In this document: positions 59,673 through 64,000 of the stretch, in pieces | Numbering within the stretch: the first letter of the stretch is position 1 | Layout: each line of letters starts with the position of its first letter | From: Larimichthys crocea | Lineage: Eukaryota; Chordata; Actinopteri; Sciaenidae | Length of the DNA stretch: 64,000 bases | Assembly (NCBI RefSeq): GCF_000972845.2 | Contig: NC_040032.1 | Location: 3,429,073 to 3,493,072 of the forward strand | Direction: 5' to 3' | Notes under the pieces: model-generated | Seen by the model: only the letters and a program-made list of their open reading frames with translations | What the model was told of the DNA's origin: nothing | Databases searched by the model: none | Translations under genes and position numbers: made by a program

Positions 59673-62290
59673 TGAGGTTGTTTTTTGGCCTGAAGGGTTT
59701 TCCTCAGGGTCTAAACAAGAGACATGCAGTAAGTCCAGTGCTTTCTTGGTCCCAGTGGCAATAATTTTTTGCTTCCGGCATCTCTTTGACATCTCCTTCA
59801 ACAGAGTTTGCTTGCTTTGACTTTAGCAGTGTTTGATCTGCATTCCCCTGTCGCTTCATACTAGTGTTATTATAAGAGGGTATCTGTGACTACACTCAAA
59901 ATCTATTCTTCATGCCAGAGAACATTAGAAGGTCATGATCTTGGTTGAATGAGCATGAATTATTCTAACCACACCCCCCAGTGAGCAAGTAGCATTGTTT
60001 TTACCCATGTGTGGGTTGGCTTTAAGGCTATGATGAGGCGCACATAGCAGCTCTTTGCTATGGGGACGGTGTTGTTGGTTAAACCATTTTTAACATTGGG
60101 ACTTGTCCATTGGCTTTTGATGGCATATTGCTGTAGCAGCCACATGCACTCTACAAGAAATGATTAGACTTAAACTGTGTTTTCTATGAGACTGTGGATG
60201 TCAGCACTTTTCCTGTTAGTCATGATTTGCTGGCTCAATAAATCAGGTTCGATGTTTTTAAGGTTAAGGTTAGGGGTCAAAGGACATTGTAAAATAGTGT
60301 TCTTAGTCCTGTTCTGTGGTCACGTTCTCTGTAAAGAGTTACCCTGCTATTTTCACTAGTTTCTGAGGCATTTGTAGAGGAGTTCCCATTGTTTTCACTA
60401 GATAAGTTTTTATAAACCCTGGGGTCAGGACCTCAAATGCATTGCTTATTGTACAGATGGGGTTGAACTAATAATTATATTTTCTCAAATGCTTTTGAAA
60501 ATATCATATAATAATGCCATGCTCAATTTCACAGTCAATTGCTGCAATTAGGGCAATTATAGCTACTAAAACTGGAGTCATGGTCTAGTAAAAGGTTTAT
60601 AAACTCTGCTAGAGTGCTGTGAGAGGACTTCTTCTGAGAATACAGATATGTCGCTATCGACTTTAGCTTTGCTCTGTTCAGCAAAATTGATTTCACTATT
60701 CCACATATTTTTCTATTTTTACTGCAGCTCTTTGCCCCGTCTCGCTCTGGTGGACACAAAGATTCAAAGTTTTGTTTGACATTGTATATGCGTGACTGCT
60801 GCAGGGCTGTTTTCATTCTGTTCAATCTCAGCAAGCTGATCCAAACCTGACAGAGATGCTGCTAGTTTCACACAAACACACACATGCACATTTTTTTTTC
60901 TTTTCTCTCAGTGGTGAGATCTTGTTGTGTGCTCAGATCTGCTTTTGAAACCTACAACTTACCCCTGAACCCTGTCTCTGTGAAGAGCAACAGCTTTCCA
61001 CTCTGACAAAAGAGCATGAATGACAGCAACAAATAAGGCTGTTATACTTGTTGTTGGAGCACCGTTTTCTTCAACAAAGCCTCACATCTACCACCCATTT
61101 CCTCCACTTTTTGCATGCAGAAATACTGAATCCAGAAAACTCAAAGTTTTAAAAATTAGGTCTTTTTATATATATTTTTGTGACCGTACACACCGTATAT
61201 GTTTTCTTTATTTTTATTTTTTGTAGGTCAGGCACACTGCAACCTTGTACACCTTGTGCTACATAGTAGTGAAAAATAGAAGGTGAGAGATGGTGGTAAG
61301 AGATGACATCAAATCAGTCTCCTGTCCTCTTTTCTTAGTGGAGCTGACACATTGCCAGCATGTGTTTGGATGTGTCTTTCTTTGTGTGGACATATATTTG
61401 TGTACAACGTGTAAGGTGGCCAAGGATAAAGTATTTCACTGTGGCCAAATGCACACTATCCTCTTGCATTATTGTCTCTTAGTCAGGTGTGACAGGGGCA
61501 GAAACAGATAGAGAATGAGACAAAGTGTGAAGGCCTCAGTGCACAAAAAGACTTGTCCAACCTCATAATCTAATTTGATATCCAATTTGTTGAGTTACCC
61601 ACACCCCTCTCCTCCCTCCTCTTTCTCCTTCGCCTTCCTTGATCCTTTCATCCACGCACCTCTCTCTCTCTCTGCTCTCTGCTTTTCCTTTCTTGAACAC
61701 CATGCTCTTGCCAACTTTTTGCAAGTGTATAGCGGAGGCAATTTTAGCTTAAAGTACACTGCTTACCTTGCAGCTTGCATAAGCAGCTGTGTGTATGTGT
61801 GCTTGCTGTCTTCTTAGCTTTGCCTGGCAGTGACAGTATATGTGTGTTGCAAACAGGATTACAAACACACTGTTGGCTGTGAGAGGGAGACAACTCGATT
61901 CATGGCTTCAGGATAATGTCTGCTACAGTCTTTTAAAGGATGCATCACTAATTAAAATAAATGTTTTGTCAATAGTGTTTGTTGTGTGCCATCCAAAACT
62001 TGGTGGATGTTTTTTTCAAATGACATTCCACTGACGTTATAAGGCTTCTGCATACATACATACATAAAAGCTTATGCAGTATAGCAGGGAATCTTTTTTT
62101 TCTTTGCTGTGCTCACATTTTCACAAAGCTTGACTTGCCACAATAAGACTGTTCATCAAAATATAAGTTTTCATGTCTTTTAGCTGTCCTTAAAAGGAAT
62201 CTAATTAGAAACATGTTTTGGATTACTTTTGACTAACTTAGTTAATCTGCGTTAAGGTCTGATAATTTGCACATCTTTGTAAAATGTCCA
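59673..62290. other. gene-free noncoding DNA
   Basis: No gene. A TTAAGGTTAAGGTTAGGGG run near 60257-60276 resembles the GGTTAGG repeat family. A segment after TTTTTACTGCAG (60725) is open for about 37 codons but has no donor or family match. A pyrimidine-rich patch lies near 61600-61700. Confidence 0.5.
62049..62067. repeat. (CATA)4 microsatellite
   Basis: Short run of CATACATACATACATA. Confidence 0.85.
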
Positions 62291-62292
62291 TT

Positions 62293-62702
62293 GATTACCT
62301 TCCGCTTATTTGAAGTCAAATTGTGGTGGCAGCAGGTTTAGCAGGACGTTCTAGTCGTCCCTTTCACCAGCAACGCATTCCAGCTCCTCTTGGGGGATCC
62401 CGGGACATCCAAAGCCAGATGGGCTATATAGTGTCTCCAGCAAGTTCTGGGTCTTCCCTGGGGTCTCCTGTCAGTTGGATGTGCCCGGAATGCCTCCAAA
62501 GGAAGGCACCCAGGAGACATCCTAATCAGATGCCCGAACCACCTCAGCTGGCACCTTTCGACGAAAAGGAGCGGCAGCTCTACTCAAGCTCCCTCCGGAT
62601 GTCCAAGCTCCTCACCGTATCTCAAAGGCTGAGCCAAGCCCTACAGAGGAAACTCACTTCAGATGTCCCTGTGATCTCATTCTTTCGGTCACTACCCAAA
62701 TC
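62293..62702 (-). mobile_element. LINE 3' end (C-terminal ORF and 3' UTR), truncated
   Basis: Read on the minus strand from 62702. A TGGGTAGTGACCGAAAGAAT block is followed by C-terminal coding sequence including SPGCLPLEAFRAHPT, DRRPQGRPRTCWRHYI and HLALDVPG. These correspond to the usual PRGRPRTRWRDYI and HLAWE-LG segments that follow the reverse-transcriptase domain in a very abundant fish non-LTR family. It ends with GAAATAAGCGGAAGG-like 3' terminal sequence (62293-62310). Frameshifts break the frame and everything upstream of the C-terminus is missing, as expected from 5' truncation. Probably RTE/Rex3-like, clade uncertain. The 170-codon plus-strand frame over this interval is antisense to it. 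Confidence 0.82.
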
Positions 62703-64000
62703 AGACATTATTAAAGGGACATTTGTGTCTTTATTGTCTTACAACTGTCTGCAAACCATACTTCTTCTGAAGCAGTTTATATTAAGACTGAGGACCACAG
62801 TTGAACTTGATGTGAATCATTTGCAAAGTTTATAGGTTTTGTGTTTTTAATAAGCATGTGACACAGTACCAATGAGCATATAGACAGCTGAAGTTAGCGT
62901 GAATGCTTCTATTTCCTTGAACCAATTAAGCATCACATACTGTTAAGATACAGTAGGGAGTACCATCCAGCCAAGATTCCTATTATTATAATCTTTAGTT
63001 AGCTGAAGAGGAAACAGAGCTCGGTTTTATGTGGTGAAATGAACTGGGTTATACCTTCAGGGACAGACAGGGTCCTTCCCCAGTGGTCACAGAGCACCTA
63101 CACTTAAAGGTGAGGTCAGCTGCTAAAGGGCACCCTGGGGATGAGACTTGACATTGAAACATCTTGTCACTAGCCACTTTATTTAATTTTGGCGAAATCC
63201 TAGACTCTGCTCTTTTCTGTCAGAATGATCTGAGTTTTTCTCCTTTCATCCCCACCAGGTTTAGCCTTCGTTACTCTTTCCATCAGAATTTTACAAGGGT
63301 ACAGTGAAAATCCTGCATCAAAGTGTTCCTCAGCAGCTTTGTTGGCAAACCCTGAGTTTTGAAATTTGGATGAATCAGCAATGTCTGATACTTAATTTGT
63401 TTAAGAGAGTTGTACTTGGGCTTGGTTTGGATGTGCAATGCCCAGATTTCTTCTTTCATATCCTGTCTGCCTGGACAGCTCCGAAGTCAGAGAAAGACGA
63501 GGAATGCCATAATGCCGACGTCCAGTTGGGTATTTTAAGGACAATGCCATGTTTTGCAACTGGATTGAATGTCATGCTTATAGCTTGTTATGAGTTTCTA
63601 ATTCATATTGTAGTCCAGATTTTTTTTGCCATCATTTAAAAGTTGTAAGCATTTTTTGTACAATCCATCACTGCCACAGCAGGATTTGATCTTCTGCTGC
63701 CTGGGGAATATGAGAGATATGAACTGGGGGTGATAATGTGCTGGGGAATACAGATGGGAAACGGTACCAGCAACAGCGCAGTGGCTACTTTTAGTATTTA
63801 TTAATGTTGCCCTCATTTCTTAGGTGACTTGCCTTATTGTCATGATAACATGATAGCTGCTGAGCAAGTCATGTTTCACTATGCACTGGAGGTAAAATCA
63901 AATCCATAAAATAAAGTTCATGACCATACATAAGAAGGTCACCGGGATTTACAGTCTTGCACAAATATCTCTGTGTGTGGATTAGACCTTTTAATCTGAG
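62703..64000. other. gene-free noncoding DNA
   Basis: No gene, RNA or repeat family recognised. A plus-strand frame of 111 codons (63304-63639) has no motif and no splice support. Confidence 0.5.

Noticed and set aside
62323..62835. 170-codon plus-strand open frame, the longest in the window
   Set aside because: It lies antisense over the minus-strand LINE C-terminus and 3' end; the frame is a by-product of that repeat.
1..64000. tRNA, rRNA, CRISPR arrays, operons, phage or retroviral genes
   Set aside because: No tRNA-type B box with matching cloverleaf, no rRNA motif, no regularly spaced repeats and no LTR pair or gag/pol/env motif was seen by eye.

Overview
This window reads as nuclear DNA of a ray-finned fish, probably a percomorph-type teleost. 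It is AT-rich and very sparse in coding signal. It carries long CA/TG microsatellites and degraded copies of repeat families I recognise from memory as typical of teleosts: non-LTR retrotransposon tails, a TTAA-bounded MITE-like family, hAT and pogo elements. Nothing points to bacteria, a virus or a plasmid. No full-length host protein-coding gene can be supported. The long open frames are mostly antisense shadows of transposons, microsatellite frames or chance frames. The window is best read as intergenic DNA or part of a very large intron.

Layout. 1-8.0 kb: plain noncoding DNA with a tandem palindrome (2806-2845), a dispersed-repeat fragment (about 2895-3015) and a poly-C run. 8.09-9.69 kb: a broken coiled-coil coding fragment followed by a minus-strand LINE relic with recognisable reverse-transcriptase blocks and a 3' tail. 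9.7-17 kb: three microsatellites, a homeodomain-motif-rich block near 12.9-13.15 kb, and two related noncoding modules about 2.15 kb apart (14.18-14.36 and 16.33-16.55 kb). 17-40 kb: mostly featureless, with one dispersed repeat at 27.8-28.06 kb and a CpG-richer island with a strong splice acceptor at 39.9-40.26 kb. 40-58 kb: perfect or near-perfect hairpins at 41.55, 46.54 and 47.91 kb, a gene-desert-type repeat at 44.93-45.33 kb, a plus-strand LINE relic at about 45.87-46.22 kb, two copies of one TTAA-bounded MITE family (48.16 and 54.10 kb), a 600-bp pyrimidine tract (49.08-49.67 kb), a long TG microsatellite at 53.2 kb, and several exon-like segments with good splice signals (best at 43411-43474 and 55223-55269).

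58.2-59.7 kb holds the clearest structure: a hAT element with perfect 16-bp terminal inverted repeats and an 8-bp target duplication. It keeps a stub of its own transposase start and is interrupted by a complete, TA-flanked pogo/Tigger-like element that carries the C-terminal part of a DDE transposase. 62.29-62.70 kb is the 3' end of a second LINE type on the minus strand.

The genes do not work together as a pathway. What the window records is successive transposition (LINEs, MITEs, pogo into hAT) in a region that may also contain conserved regulatory DNA. I found no convincing new biological system. The points most worth checking are the duplicated noncoding module, the nested transposon and the short exon-like segments.
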